64,000 nucleotides of DNA from Balneola sp. (GCA_002720745.1 PBJO01000003.1:64837-128836); one strand, 5' to 3'. Counted from the stretch's first letter, positions 15,332 through 25,994 are shown. Made by a program: numbers and translations. Notes: generated from the sequence alone by a model not told the origin.

Positions 15332-17875
15332 TTAAAAACGAAGACTTAATCCAATTTGAATACTGCGACCGGCTGCTGAAATACCTGAACCATACGGACG
15401 ATAGCGCTGATCGCTAAGATTTTCTCCTTTAAATAATAGCTGTCCCCGTTCAGCAAACTCCCATTGACCAACTAGATTCCATATATGCCAAGATGGGACA
15501 TAGGGTAAACCCTGGGTATCAAGCGCATAAATTTCTATTTTTCCACGTTCTGTTGCCGCCATTTGATCATATGCCATAGCACCCTGAAAACGATGTACAA
15601 GGCTCACAGACCATCTATCATATTCATAACTAAGACTATTCTCCCCAAATAATGGAGCCACATGTCTAGATGGGCTAAATGAACCATTGTTTAGCTCTTC
15701 CTCTCCTTTTTGTAGGTTTATTCGTGTGTTTAGAATCCATCGAATACTCAGTTGAGCATCCAAACTCCATTGTAAGCCATACACTTGAGCAAAGGCCGCA
15801 TTTTGTATTGCCTGTATCCTACTATTGATACCATTATAAAGCATGGTAGTTTGTCCATTAAATGAATAATCTCTACGTACCATTGCATCTTCCAAATGAG
15901 TCCAATACGCATTCATTTCAAGCCTGAGCCCACTCAGCACCCTATGAACTATACCTAGATCTATATTCCAAGCATATTCAGCTTTGAGCTTCGGGTTTGG
16001 CACCGTTACCGCTCCTGGCTCTGAATCAAATACCTTTCCCATATCATCCACATTCGGGGATCGAAAGGCGGTTCCCATATTTAGCTTAAACACCCAATCA
16101 TTGTTCGGCCGGCTTATGAGCCCAAGGGATCCCACCAGGGCTTGATCGCTAAGGTTCACTGCATCGATTAACTTTATATCTAGACGATCTGAGTCTCCAA
16201 ATTGTGCGTTAATGTAATAGGTGTTATACCGTAAGCCGGCTTGTAATTTGGTAGTCGTATTTATTTGGATGTCTGAATGAAAGAAATACGCTGAAGATGT
16301 CCAGGTTGCATTAGGATATCTAGCCAAACCAGGTTTGGATTTTTCTACGAAAAGTTGCTGTATAACCCCATCAGAATTCACCTTGTTTTGTACCCATTCC
16401 ACACCATAACTAAGTAGTATATACTCATTTAACCATTTAAGGGCATCTATATGAATGGAACTTGCATGGACTAGTTCGTCTTGCTGTTCAACAAATAGCC
16501 CTCCAAAATTTCTACTTATTCTACTTTCCCAAAAATGTTGCCTGGCCCCTTTTATAACTAATTGATCATAAATAGTCTCATTCATACCACCTCTCATTTT
16601 TAGCGCTAATAAATGCATCTTCCATCCCTGAGGACCATAATCCCATTGTGCATACCACGGTAATCCATCTCGCAAACGAAGGTGACGATCATATCGCCCA
16701 TAATTCGAAGTTTCTGAAAATTGAAAAGTATACTGTACATCCATTTGATCCAATGGTTGCCAACGAATTTTTTGCAAAGTATTCCATTGATCATAACCTG
16801 AAGGAATTTGTAGTAAAGGATCGCTCTGCTCAACTATTTCGTCAGGAACTTGGCCATTAATAAGAGGTTGAAAGGTACCTTGCCAATCATCTACATAATA
16901 ATTTTTTACATAATCTTCAGGACCATTCGAACCTTGCCTAAGGTGGCCATACTGCCATCGGCTTATGCTTCCCAACCATGCCCACTTATTCCATCCTAGC
17001 TGTACATTTAGATGTCCAGTGCGTTCATTATTAGCCGATGTACCTCGAATTACAGCTTTCCCGCTGGCAATGGGATTAAATATATTTCTTACGCTATCCA
17101 AAGCAAATTCCGGGGTTAATGTCTCAAAACTCATTACCCCACCAATGGCATCACTTCCATACATTACCGAACTAGGACCAAATAGTATTTCGGAACGTTG
17201 CATGGAAAAAGGATCCAGATTAATGACATTCTGTATGTTACCGCTTCTAAAAATAGCCGTATTCATACGAATTCCATCTACACTATACAGTAGACGATTA
17301 GTTGCAAAGCCACGAATCATTGGACTACCACCCCCTTGCTGGCTTTTTTGAATGAAAACCTTACCGCTTAGCCCTAGCGCATCTGCCATTGTTTGTGGCT
17401 GACGGCGGCGTAGTACTTCCGGCTCTATGACTGAAATAGCCTGCGAGACCGAAGTATAATTTTGTCTCCATCGGGTGGCTGAAACGACTATATTTTCTAG
17501 TTGAAAAATTTCTGGCTCCATATATAAGGTGTCATCCAGCGCACTTAATTCTTGGTAACTCAATATCTTTTTTCGATATCCTAAAGCCTGAATTTCAATT
17601 TTATCTTGACCTTTAAAACGATCAATTCGAACACGCCCTTTCACATTGCTAATTTCAAAAATTGCTGCTTTTTTGCTCCAAAATATAACTCCAATTATGG
17701 GAGCTTCATCTTTAGTGTCAAGCACTAACAATACGATAGGCTCATCCTCTTGAGGCATAGGGTATACAGCGTAGATTGCCGAACTAAGTATTAAACTAGA
17801 GATGAGTGTTAAAAAAAAACTCGATCGTTTAAAAACACGCCTTAAAATTCGAAATATGATGTATGGTTGTATCAT
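15332..17875 (-). CDS. TonB-dependent outer-membrane receptor, heme/hemoglobin type
   Basis: Outer-membrane active-transport channel of 847 residues. After a signal peptide (cleavage near AIYAVYP) comes a carboxypeptidase-like beta domain (about 45-120), then a TonB-box-like segment ENIVVSATR and a plug. The plug carries GGGSPMIRGFATNRLLYSVD and GIRMNTAIFRSGNIQNV, then ILFGPSSVMYGSDAIGGVMSF, which resembles hemoglobin/heme receptors (HmuR-like) more than SusC. The barrel ends in the aromatic IGLSLRF, as outer-membrane barrels do. No hemophore or heme ABC genes are adjacent, so the substrate is not certain. The energising TonB-ExbB-ExbD genes are 9 kb upstream on the same strand. Confidence 0.85.
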   Translation of the reverse strand: MIQPYIIFRILRRVFKRSSFFLTLISSLILSSAIYAVYPMPQEDEPIVLLVLDTKDEAPIIGVIFWSKKAAIFEISNVKGRVRIDRFKGQDKIEIQALGYRKKILSYQELSALDDTLYMEPEIFQLENIVVSATRWRQNYTSVSQAISVIEPEVLRRRQPQTMADALGLSGKVFIQKSQQGGGSPMIRGFATNRLLYSVDGIRMNTAIFRSGNIQNVINLDPFSMQRSEILFGPSSVMYGSDAIGGVMSFETLTPEFALDSVRNIFNPIASGKAVIRGTSANNERTGHLNVQLGWNKWAWLGSISRWQYGHLRQGSNGPEDYVKNYYVDDWQGTFQPLINGQVPDEIVEQSDPLLQIPSGYDQWNTLQKIRWQPLDQMDVQYTFQFSETSNYGRYDRHLRLRDGLPWYAQWDYGPQGWKMHLLALKMRGGMNETIYDQLVIKGARQHFWESRISRNFGGLFVEQQDELVHASSIHIDALKWLNEYILLSYGVEWVQNKVNSDGVIQQLFVEKSKPGLARYPNATWTSSAYFFHSDIQINTTTKLQAGLRYNTYYINAQFGDSDRLDIKLIDAVNLSDQALVGSLGLISRPNNDWVFKLNMGTAFRSPNVDDMGKVFDSEPGAVTVPNPKLKAEYAWNIDLGIVHRVLSGLRLEMNAYWTHLEDAMVRRDYSFNGQTTMLYNGINSRIQAIQNAAFAQVYGLQWSLDAQLSIRWILNTRINLQKGEEELNNGSFSPSRHVAPLFGENSLSYEYDRWSVSLVHRFQGAMAYDQMAATERGKIEIYALDTQGLPYVPSWHIWNLVGQWEFAERGQLLFKGENLSDQRYRPYGSGISAAGRSIQIGLSLRF

Positions 17876-17919
17876 TATCCCGAAATATAACAGTTATACA
17901 AACGAGGATGAGGTTTCAA

Positions 17920-18639
17920 TTAATTTTTTACTTCCCCTAACAAATACGCTTTTCTGAGGGGCTCATTCAGTTTCTCAATAGCATATCTAAGCATTGTTCT
18001 TGGCATAATAGTATAGTAATTATTAAGAAATTCTAACAAAACTCCCTCCTCTATTTTACCTACTTCTCGTAGCATCCAGCCTACAGCCTTATGAATGAGG
18101 TCATGAGAATGATTTAATAGTCGTTGCCCCATCCAAAGTGTACTACTGAAGTCTCCCCTTTTAATAAACCGATAAGTACTTACCACTGCAATACGTACCT
18201 CCCATAAATTCTGCGAAACTACCCATTCCTTGAGAAGGCTTCGGTCTTTATCCCAGAACCAATCGCCCAAAATCTTGTACGCTGAAATATCTACTAAGTC
18301 CCAATTGTTTATGTGATACCTATAATCTATATACAACTGCACCCACTTTTCTTTTTCTTTGTCACTCTTAGCCGATTCATACCAATGTATCAAAATAAAA
18401 AGCGCAGTTAAACGCACCTCATGAACAGGGTGTTCAATGAGTAGCGGCCACTGATCAGGGGAGAAATCCCGCCTAACTTTTTTCGCAATTGCGCGTTGAG
18501 ATGGCACCTGAATACCCCAAAAAATATCTCCCTCTCCATATTGCCCTTTTCCGGTTTTAAAGAAACCTTGCATACGCTTTGCATGCTCCTCGTTAGTTTC
18601 TTGTCTTAGCAGTTCTATTACGCACTCATTAGAAATCAT
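17920..18639 (-). CDS. DNA alkylation repair protein, AlkD-like HEAT-repeat glycosylase
   Basis: HEAT-repeat DNA glycosylase family that removes 3-methyladenine and 7-methylguanine. The family's key segments are present: NNWDLVDISAYKILGDW (about 112-128, holding the Trp and Asp that contact the lesion), NLWEVRIAVVSTYRFI (about 144-159, with the conserved Arg) and HKAVGWMLREVGK (about 186-198). Length 239 residues fits. Its start overlaps the end of the small HMA gene by 11 bases, so it is probably co-translated with the copper-export genes. That pairing is unusual for AlkD. Confidence 0.85.
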   Translation of the reverse strand: MISNECVIELLRQETNEEHAKRMQGFFKTGKGQYGEGDIFWGIQVPSQRAIAKKVRRDFSPDQWPLLIEHPVHEVRLTALFILIHWYESAKSDKEKEKWVQLYIDYRYHINNWDLVDISAYKILGDWFWDKDRSLLKEWVVSQNLWEVRIAVVSTYRFIKRGDFSSTLWMGQRLLNHSHDLIHKAVGWMLREVGKIEEGVLLEFLNNYYTIMPRTMLRYAIEKLNEPLRKAYLLGEVKN

Positions 18640-18874
18640 CGTTAGAACCTGGGTTAGATGAATTTTGTTGGTCTTCTAACAGGTACCCAGCTTTAATTAC
18701 GGCTTCTTGAATCTGATCGGCGCTTAGTTCATTACTTTGTACACTTAGGATTTTTTGTGGATTTTCTATATCTACTTCCCATTTTGTAACCACTTCAAGC
18801 TCATCTAAAAATGGTTGAACTTTAGACACACACCCATTGCAAGCTAAGTTTGATGTAAATGTTAAAATCTTCAA
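18629..18874 (-). CDS. Small heavy-metal-associated (HMA) domain protein
   Basis: An 81-residue protein with one ferredoxin-like HMA fold. The metal-binding loop is CNGCV (C13 and C16) in place of the usual GMTCxxC, and the ending includes AVIKAGY, the conserved end of the fold. A short Asn/Ser-rich tail follows. It lies 15 bases downstream of copA in the same direction, so it is likely a copper chaperone or copper sensor domain working with CopA. The absence of the Met before the motif leaves some doubt about metal preference. Confidence 0.75.
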   Translation of the reverse strand: MKILTFTSNLACNGCVSKVQPFLDELEVVTKWEVDIENPQKILSVQSNELSADQIQEAVIKAGYLLEDQQNSSNPGSNDDF

Positions 18875-18889
18875 ATATACTCCCTGGGT

Positions 18890-21193
18890 TTAAAGTGGTT
18901 TAGTTTTTAATAGAAGGCTGTTCATTACCACCGATACTGAACTAAATGCCATAGCAGCACCTGCTATCATAGGATCTAGCAAGAAACCATTGAATGGATA
19001 AAGTGCTCCGGCGGCTATAGGAATTCCAACGACATTATAAATAAATGCCCAAAAAAGGTTCTGACGAATTCCACGAACGGTCAGATGAGAAAGCTTAAAT
19101 GCCTTAGCTACCAATGCCGGGTCAGAGGAAATCAAGGTCACTTTTGCCACATCCATCGCAATATCTGAACTCTTTCCCATGGCCACACTCACATCGGCAG
19201 CGGCTAGCGCTTCGGAATCATTAATCCCATCACCTACCATAGCTACGATATGTTCTTCTGCCTGTAAGGCTCGTATTTTCTGTGCTTTTTGCTCTGGTAA
19301 CATCTGGGCCCAAACCTCAACAATTCCAAGCTTTTTTGCCACCGCTTCGACCGTTATAGTACTATCACCAGATAAAATGATGACCCGTAAACCCTGGCGA
19401 AATAAAGCATCAATACCACTTTTAGCCGTTGTCTTAAGTGGATCAGATAGAGCAAAAAAAGCGCGTATTTCTTCGTTCATTACAAATGCAATCACCGTTT
19501 TAGCCTGGCTTTCCCATTGCCTAAACAGATCTGCCTGAGTGGTTAGTATTTTGGTATTCCAGCTATTTTTGTATTGATCTTGCAAATAGGAAAGACTACC
19601 TAACACGTAGCTATTGCCCTCCTGATCTTCTGCCTGCACCCCCTTCCCCGTGATACTTTCGAAACGAATCACGCTAATGTTATCTTCACTAGCAGTATAA
19701 TCGGACTCAAAATAAGCCAAAAAAGCTTCTGCTAAAGGATGTTCTGATTGGTGTTCAATAGCCCAAATTATTGCTGCTATACTCGATTGTTCTTTTTCTA
19801 ACCCGTCTAAGAACCACCTTTCATTTGTTACGGCTGGTTGGCCTTGAGTAAGTGTTCCCGTCTTATCTATGACAACCGTGTCTACTTTGTGTGCAAGCTC
19901 CAGACTTTGAGCATCCTTTATTAAAATTTGATGCTCTGCACCCTTACCAATGCCCACCATTATGGCCGTAGGTGTAGCTAAACCCAATGCGCATGGACAG
20001 GCAATGACCAGCACCGCCACCGCAGCTAAAAAAGCCTGGGTAACCATAGCCTGTCCACCAATTACAATCCATGTGACCAAACTCAACACCGCAATTCCCA
20101 AAACAACGGGTACAAATATCCCCGCAATCCGATCTGCTAATTTTTGAACCGGAGCCTTACTTCCTTGCGCCTGCTGAACACGCGAAATTATTTGAGATAA
20201 ATATGTTTGCTTGCCTACTTTTTCAGCGATAAAATAAAAACTTCCCTTCTGGTTAATCGTGCCGGCTAAGACTCGTTCTTCCTTCTTTTTTAAGACCCCT
20301 ATAGGCTCACCCGTAATCATACTCTCATCAACATACGATTCCCCAAAAATGACTTTTCCGTCTACAGGTACATATTCTCCAGGTCGGACGATAATAATCT
20401 GTCCCTCTTTCACCCATTTTAATGGAACTACTTGCTCTTCACCTTGCTTAACGTCAAAATTATTGGATATTAACGAATTATCTACACCATTCTTAGCCAT
20501 CCATAGGTGTACATTTTTAGGCTGAAGACCCATGAGTTTTTTTAGAGCAGTAGATGTATTAAGTTTAGCGTGTTCTTCGAGCCATTTTCCAAGTGATACA
20601 AAGGCTATAATGACAACTGCAGCCTCATAATATACATGAACCTCGTACCCTCTGGATAAGAGTACTTGAGGAAATAAGGTATTAAAGAAGCTAAACAAAA
20701 AAGCGATACCCGTACTGAGAGCCACCAAAGTATCCATGTTTGATTGGCTATGTCTAGCTTGTTTCCATGCATTCACATAAAAATGGCGCCCAAAATAAAA
20801 CAATACTGGTATTGATAGCGCCAATGAAATCCATTGCCCAGATTTCCATTCATTAAAACCCATGCCAATAATAACTACTGGTATACTAATAAAAACAGAA
20901 GCAATCGTTCGAATTTTTACCTGTTGGTAATACTTGGCTTGTGCTTTTTTTTGGGACTCTGCAAGTTCATCTCCCGTGTGATCGTCGGACCAAAGAAGTC
21001 CATATCCCACTTTATTTAAAGCTTCATGAAGGTTTTTTGGTGATAAGGTCTCCTCGTATTCTACCCATACCAGCTCAGTGGCAAAATTAACCTCTGCTTG
21101 CTGAACCCCCTTTGTGCGCGATAAAATACTCTCGACACTGGAGGCACAAGCTGCGCAGTTCATACCAGTTACAGGGAATACTTCTTTGACCAT
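18890..21193 (-). CDS. copA: Copper-translocating P1B-type ATPase
   Basis: Inner-membrane pump that exports Cu(I) with ATP. The N-terminal HMA domain has GMNCAACASSVE (C12 and C15 of the CxxC). Two helices lead to four central ones, and the membrane metal site is CPCALGLATP (about 400). The actuator has MITGEPIGV, the phosphorylation site is DKTGTLTQG (about 441), the HP motif is SEHPLAEA, and the hinge is GDGINDSEAL. Length 767 residues is normal for the single-HMA form. It is followed by the small HMA protein and alkD, an apparent operon. Confidence 0.93.
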   Translation of the reverse strand: MVKEVFPVTGMNCAACASSVESILSRTKGVQQAEVNFATELVWVEYEETLSPKNLHEALNKVGYGLLWSDDHTGDELAESQKKAQAKYYQQVKIRTIASVFISIPVVIIGMGFNEWKSGQWISLALSIPVLFYFGRHFYVNAWKQARHSQSNMDTLVALSTGIAFLFSFFNTLFPQVLLSRGYEVHVYYEAAVVIIAFVSLGKWLEEHAKLNTSTALKKLMGLQPKNVHLWMAKNGVDNSLISNNFDVKQGEEQVVPLKWVKEGQIIIVRPGEYVPVDGKVIFGESYVDESMITGEPIGVLKKKEERVLAGTINQKGSFYFIAEKVGKQTYLSQIISRVQQAQGSKAPVQKLADRIAGIFVPVVLGIAVLSLVTWIVIGGQAMVTQAFLAAVAVLVIACPCALGLATPTAIMVGIGKGAEHQILIKDAQSLELAHKVDTVVIDKTGTLTQGQPAVTNERWFLDGLEKEQSSIAAIIWAIEHQSEHPLAEAFLAYFESDYTASEDNISVIRFESITGKGVQAEDQEGNSYVLGSLSYLQDQYKNSWNTKILTTQADLFRQWESQAKTVIAFVMNEEIRAFFALSDPLKTTAKSGIDALFRQGLRVIILSGDSTITVEAVAKKLGIVEVWAQMLPEQKAQKIRALQAEEHIVAMVGDGINDSEALAAADVSVAMGKSSDIAMDVAKVTLISSDPALVAKAFKLSHLTVRGIRQNLFWAFIYNVVGIPIAAGALYPFNGFLLDPMIAGAAMAFSSVSVVMNSLLLKTKPL

Positions 21194-21215
21194 ACCCTGT
21201 AAGGTACAAATCTAC

Positions 21216-24200
21216 TTAATCATTATTTATTAGCATGACTGGATTTTCAATCTCCTCTAAGATATCGGTATACTCTCCATCCCATATCTTTTGAAGCCGT
21301 ATAAGATGCACATCTGTTTTTGAAGCCAGGTCTTCATAGACAGCATACTGTTGAGCCGTAGGCCGGCCATAACCAGTAGCAATTGTATTTTTGAGCGCCG
21401 CTAACTTATTGTTCAAGCGTATTGGAAAATTCAACACATCCTGCGTTGCTTCCGCTTTGGTTTGAACCAATGCCACCTCTATTTCCGTCATGGCTTTCAT
21501 CATTGATTGTGCACGCTCAAGAAGAATCTTAGATGTTTCGTCTGTTCCCAAGATTCCCATTTGCTCACGGAATTCCTCACGAACCGATCGAATCTTATTG
21601 ATTGCTTTATGTGTGGAGTCTAACTTGGCATTTATAGTTTGAACTAGCTCAAACTGTTCTACCAAATCTTCCTGAGAAATTTGTTCTAAACGTGGATCTT
21701 TTTTGACTTCAAATTCTTGCTCACTCACAAGCTCATCGCCCACATACATGCGCACTGTATACGTTCCGGGCAAAGCACGTGGGCCAGCAGTTGAGCCTGC
21801 CCATAGTATTTGACGTCCATCAATATTAGTTACACCAGGATAATCTAAACCCCAAGCATAAGAATGTAATCCAGCTTTGTTACCAAGTGTACCTCTAGGG
21901 ATTTGCTGTTCATCCTCATGGAACAGAGTAGATTCTCTTGCAGGTCTCCCGCTCACGTCTTCTTTGCTAGAATAGCTCTGCACAACTTGTTCCCGCATAT
22001 CCACAAATTCTAACTTAATTTCTTGATCTTCATCTTCCGCTAAATAGTAGTAAACCAGCGCGCCTCCTTGTGGATTTTGCCCTGCTGTAGCACTAGAACC
22101 CCAAGATCGTCCCCCAAATAAATAAGGGTCTTCGGGATCGAATAGATATTGCTGATTAGCCAAAATATCATCCTGAAGTTGATGTAATACCGGTAGGTCA
22201 TCTAGAACCCAAAAAGAACGGCCTTGTGTAGCAACAATGAGGTCTTTATCACGCTTATGGACTGCTAAATCTGTAATAGGTACCGCGGGTAGGTTTAATT
22301 GTAATGGTTGCCACTGTTCTCCGGCATCAAATGACACATAAACCCCCGTCTCAGTTCCTGCATATAATAGTCCGGATCGATTGGGATCTTCTCTAATTAC
22401 TCTAGTAAAATCCATCGGAGGAATGCCTATAATAATTTTCGCCCAAGATTTTCCATAATTAGTTGTCTTATATAACATGGGACTAAAATCACCAAATTTA
22501 TACCTAGTAGCAGCTATATAGGCAGTCCCCACTGCATGGTGAGACGCATCAATAATGCTTATCATAGCCTCAGGCATATCTTTGGGTGTTACATTCTCCC
22601 AAGACTGACCATTATCTCTGCTCATATGTATGAGCCCGTCATCCGCTCCGGCCCAGAGTAACCCAGGCTCAATAGGGGATTCAACGAAAGAGAAAATAGT
22701 ATTATAGTATTCAACTGAGGTATCGTCTTTAGTGATTGGCCCGCCTGATTCATCCTGCTTTTTTGAGTCGTTTCGGGTCAAATCAGGGCTGATTGTCTCC
22801 CAACTCATTCCCTCATCGGTAGAACGATGCACATGCTGTGAAGTAGCATACAAAACATCTGGATTATGTGGTGAAATGACAATAGGGAAGGTCCATTGAA
22901 ATCGGTATTTAGCGTCTTTGGCACCACCACCCATAGGATTATCCGGCCAAACATCGATGCGATCACTAAGCCCTAATTCTGAATCATACTTATTGAGATA
23001 TCCACCATAACTACCCCCGAAAGTAACATTAGGATTCTCCGGATCAGGCGCTATGTAGCCGCTTTCACCACCGGCCACCGGCCACCAATCACGCTCCCCA
23101 ATACTACCACCGCTGGTCCGCGACCGTATGGCAAAGGTGCTATTATCCTGCTGAGCTCCATAAATCATATACGGAAATTGGTTATCCGTTACTACCTGAT
23201 AAATTTGGGCGGTTGCCGAGGTGTAATAAGAGGACCATCCTTCTCCACCATTGTACGTTACTTGCCCTCCTCCGTCATCTGCTACTATCATCCGCTCTGG
23301 ATTATTAGTTGCAATCCATAAATCATGATGATCGCCATGCGGAGTGCCAATCCGGTCAAAGTTTACGCCTCCATCTTTGGACTTCCAAAAGCCCACATTT
23401 AACACATATACCACATCTTCATTTACCGGATCGGCCACTACCTTAGAGTAATACCAGGCTCTTTGGCGTAAATTTCTATTCGCGCTAACCCTTCGCCAGT
23501 TATCTCCACCATCTTCAGACCTAAAAAGACCACCGCCAGTTGCATTTTCAACAATTGCAAAGACACGATTCGAATTTGCAGGAGACACAGAAACTCCAAT
23601 TTTACCAACTATGCCTTTAGGCATACCAGGGTTTTGAGTAATTTCTGTCCAACTCTCGCCACCGTCAACACTCTTATATAGACCACTTGCTTCGCCTCCT
23701 GAACTCATCTCCCAGGGACTTCTATAGGCCTCCCACATCGCTGCAAATAATATTCTTGGGTTATTCGGATCGACGGCAATATCTACTGCACCAGTCTTAG
23801 CATCTTTAAACAGTACTTTATTCCAAGTCTTTCCGCCATCCTTTGTTTTATATATCCCACGCTCAGAAGATTCAACTGGGCCAAATAATTTACCCATAGC
23901 TGCTACCCATGCTATGTCAGGGTTTTCTGGATGAATTTCAATATCTCCAATGAAGCGTGTTTCACCTAAACCTAACCAACTCCATGTTTTACCTGCATCC
24001 GTGGATCGGTATACCCCATCCCCAGCGCTCATGTTTCCTCGAATATCGGTTTCCCCCATTCCTACATAAATAACATTGGGATCTGAATCAGCCACATCAA
24101 TTGCTCCTACTGAGCCTGTTTTAAAAAAACCATCAGAAATATTATACCAAGTTGCGCCACCATTGTTTGTTTTGTATACCCCACCACCAGTAAAACCTGT

Positions 24201-24500
24201 GTAATAGATATAAGGCTGATCGTTATGACCTGCCACTGCCACCGAACGTCCTCCTCTAAATGGCCCTATATTTCTATAATTTAACCCCTCCAGTATTGTG
24301 GGGTAAACATTGGGATTTTCTATTTCCTGACCATGTCCAAAGATTACCTCAGACCCAGAAGAAGGTTTGGTGCGGTTTTGGGCGTTCGTATCTATAATGG
24401 AGAACGCAATCATCAACAAGATAAAAAAGGTCATTGAAATAGTTTTAGGCTTTATATTTCGGCCTAAATAAAGAGAACAGGCTACATTAGAAGAAGTCAT
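21216..24500 (-). CDS. Exported BNR/sortilin-like beta-propeller protein
   Basis: A 1,094-residue exported protein with many Asp-box repeats of the VPS10/sialidase type (SxDxGxTW), for example NNGGATWYNI, KDGGKTWNKV, VDGGESWTEI, DEGMSWETI and DAGEQWQPL over residues 70-720. These form one or two beta-propellers. The C-terminal 300 residues have a beta domain (GTYTVRMYVGDELV) and a helical stretch. The signal peptide can be read from either the first Met or Met23 (MTFFILLMIAFSIIDTNAQ). Such proteins are abundant in Bacteroidetes and are labelled glycosyl hydrolase, but no catalytic residues can be pointed to. Likely periplasmic or extracellular. It follows the S41 gene by 69 bases. Confidence 0.8.
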   Translation of the reverse strand: MTSSNVACSLYLGRNIKPKTISMTFFILLMIAFSIIDTNAQNRTKPSSGSEVIFGHGQEIENPNVYPTILEGLNYRNIGPFRGGRSVAVAGHNDQPYIYYTGFTGGGVYKTNNGGATWYNISDGFFKTGSVGAIDVADSDPNVIYVGMGETDIRGNMSAGDGVYRSTDAGKTWSWLGLGETRFIGDIEIHPENPDIAWVAAMGKLFGPVESSERGIYKTKDGGKTWNKVLFKDAKTGAVDIAVDPNNPRILFAAMWEAYRSPWEMSSGGEASGLYKSVDGGESWTEITQNPGMPKGIVGKIGVSVSPANSNRVFAIVENATGGGLFRSEDGGDNWRRVSANRNLRQRAWYYSKVVADPVNEDVVYVLNVGFWKSKDGGVNFDRIGTPHGDHHDLWIATNNPERMIVADDGGGQVTYNGGEGWSSYYTSATAQIYQVVTDNQFPYMIYGAQQDNSTFAIRSRTSGGSIGERDWWPVAGGESGYIAPDPENPNVTFGGSYGGYLNKYDSELGLSDRIDVWPDNPMGGGAKDAKYRFQWTFPIVISPHNPDVLYATSQHVHRSTDEGMSWETISPDLTRNDSKKQDESGGPITKDDTSVEYYNTIFSFVESPIEPGLLWAGADDGLIHMSRDNGQSWENVTPKDMPEAMISIIDASHHAVGTAYIAATRYKFGDFSPMLYKTTNYGKSWAKIIIGIPPMDFTRVIREDPNRSGLLYAGTETGVYVSFDAGEQWQPLQLNLPAVPITDLAVHKRDKDLIVATQGRSFWVLDDLPVLHQLQDDILANQQYLFDPEDPYLFGGRSWGSSATAGQNPQGGALVYYYLAEDEDQEIKLEFVDMREQVVQSYSSKEDVSGRPARESTLFHEDEQQIPRGTLGNKAGLHSYAWGLDYPGVTNIDGRQILWAGSTAGPRALPGTYTVRMYVGDELVSEQEFEVKKDPRLEQISQEDLVEQFELVQTINAKLDSTHKAINKIRSVREEFREQMGILGTDETSKILLERAQSMMKAMTEIEVALVQTKAEATQDVLNFPIRLNNKLAALKNTIATGYGRPTAQQYAVYEDLASKTDVHLIRLQKIWDGEYTDILEEIENPVMLINND

Positions 24501-24569
24501 CGTTTCGTAATTATTTCGTTAGTGGGTTAGTAATGACAAATACCGAAACCCTAGGCATATATGCAATAC

Positions 24570-25958
24570 CTAATCTTGAATGAACCATGCACTAGATTGA
24601 AGCTGATTAGATAGAGTAGGATACCAATTAACCGTTGAGGCAATGGTGGTGATGTAGGTATTTTCTGTTACCGACTGACCTAAAATGTCAGAAATGGCCG
24701 CTTTGAGTAATGGGTCTTCTGGATCACCGAGTGGCTTGGGTGATAGAATATTTTCAGATGCGGCTATCTGCGCTTCAAGACCATCTATAAAGTCCGTTTC
24801 CTGATTTGCATTTGAATACTTCAATGTTACTGGCAAAATTGCATAGTATAAAGGAGGGCTTTGAAAGGTACCGGTGATTACAAAAGAACCATAATATTTA
24901 CCAAATGTATTGGATCCTACGGTAATTACCTCCATGTACGGCTTTAATCCATTTATGAGAAGCTCACTAGCCGAGGCAGTTTCATTAGTAGTTAGCACAT
25001 AAATCCGTTCTAAACCCATACTGACAGGACCCTCTTGAAAGCGAAGAAATAGATTCTCAGAATCTGTACCCTCCGATGTTCGATAAAAGTTCTCCAAAAA
25101 GGAGTTGTATTCAAACTCAACAAAGATTTCTTCATTTTGCGCAGCTTCTAATGGAACTAATGCGTTTGCAAACTGAGAAGCAGCCGTAATTCTCCCCCCT
25201 GGATTATATCGTAAGTCAATGACCAGTTCGTCAACTTCTTGAGCCTTCAATTCGGCCAATCGCTCATTGAGCCTATACATAAATACGTCAGCAATACCAT
25301 CAATAAACTGCGCATAAAAAAGATATCCAATGCGTTTCCCTCCAGTTTCAATAACTTTTGTAGTGATCACTGGGTCTAATTGTAAAATTTCTTTCTGCAC
25401 ACTTACTATACTATCTAAGTCCGTGACATTCATCTGTTGAGTTCCTTCATCTAAAGAATAGCTACCCAATCCATAGGCCACTGTCCCATTAATTTGTAAT
25501 AATTCTTGATAATTCGAAGAACTAAGGGTTTGCCCATTCACGCTTAAAATTATATTACCTCGTTTCAAACCTGCTTGCTGAGCTGGAGAATTTGGATACA
25601 CATATTTCACCACCATAAATAATTGGTCTCGATCACTAAATGATAGAATAGCAGGGCTAACTCCCGATGAATATTGAGCTCCATTTAGTTCATTCAGTAG
25701 CGTCTCTGCATCGTCTGTTATATAGGAAAACTCATCTGTTTCATAAAGGATATCCTTAAAAAATTGTCCAGGTGTTAAATTTCCAGGCGCCATACGAGGA
25801 ACCACAAAGTTCCAATAATAATAATTAGACATCTGATCTCGTATCCAAGAATTCACTTTTAAATATTCACTACCCGCGCCTGTTGGATCATCACTACATT
25901 GAACAAAAAAACCTAGGCTAAAATATAAACTTAAAAAAAAGAGAAGGAACCTTTTCAT
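24570..25958 (-). CDS. S41-family C-terminal-processing-type protease, lipoprotein
   Basis: Serine protease of the CtpA/Tsp superfamily, anchored as a lipoprotein: the signal ends in a lipobox, GFFVQC, at Cys21. A PDZ domain lies at about 110-150 (NSPAQQAGLKRGNIILSVNG). The protease core has LVIDLRYNPGGRITAASQFA. The nucleophile Ser is in NETASASELLING (about 328) and the general-base Lys in GSNTFGKYYGS (about 353), the spacing usual for S41. Length 462 is typical for the Bacteroidetes envelope form. It directly follows the tonB gene (36 bases), suggesting an envelope role linked to the transport module. Confidence 0.87.
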   Translation of the reverse strand: MKRFLLFFLSLYFSLGFFVQCSDDPTGAGSEYLKVNSWIRDQMSNYYYWNFVVPRMAPGNLTPGQFFKDILYETDEFSYITDDAETLLNELNGAQYSSGVSPAILSFSDRDQLFMVVKYVYPNSPAQQAGLKRGNIILSVNGQTLSSSNYQELLQINGTVAYGLGSYSLDEGTQQMNVTDLDSIVSVQKEILQLDPVITTKVIETGGKRIGYLFYAQFIDGIADVFMYRLNERLAELKAQEVDELVIDLRYNPGGRITAASQFANALVPLEAAQNEEIFVEFEYNSFLENFYRTSEGTDSENLFLRFQEGPVSMGLERIYVLTTNETASASELLINGLKPYMEVITVGSNTFGKYYGSFVITGTFQSPPLYYAILPVTLKYSNANQETDFIDGLEAQIAASENILSPKPLGDPEDPLLKAAISDILGQSVTENTYITTIASTVNWYPTLSNQLQSSAWFIQD

Positions 25959-25994
25959 GTTGTCGTCGTGTGCTTTTGGGATAATGAGTGCTAC

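Noticed and set aside
15332-17875. SusC-type polysaccharide receptor
   Set aside because: No SusD neighbour, and the plug motifs resemble hemoglobin/heme receptors.
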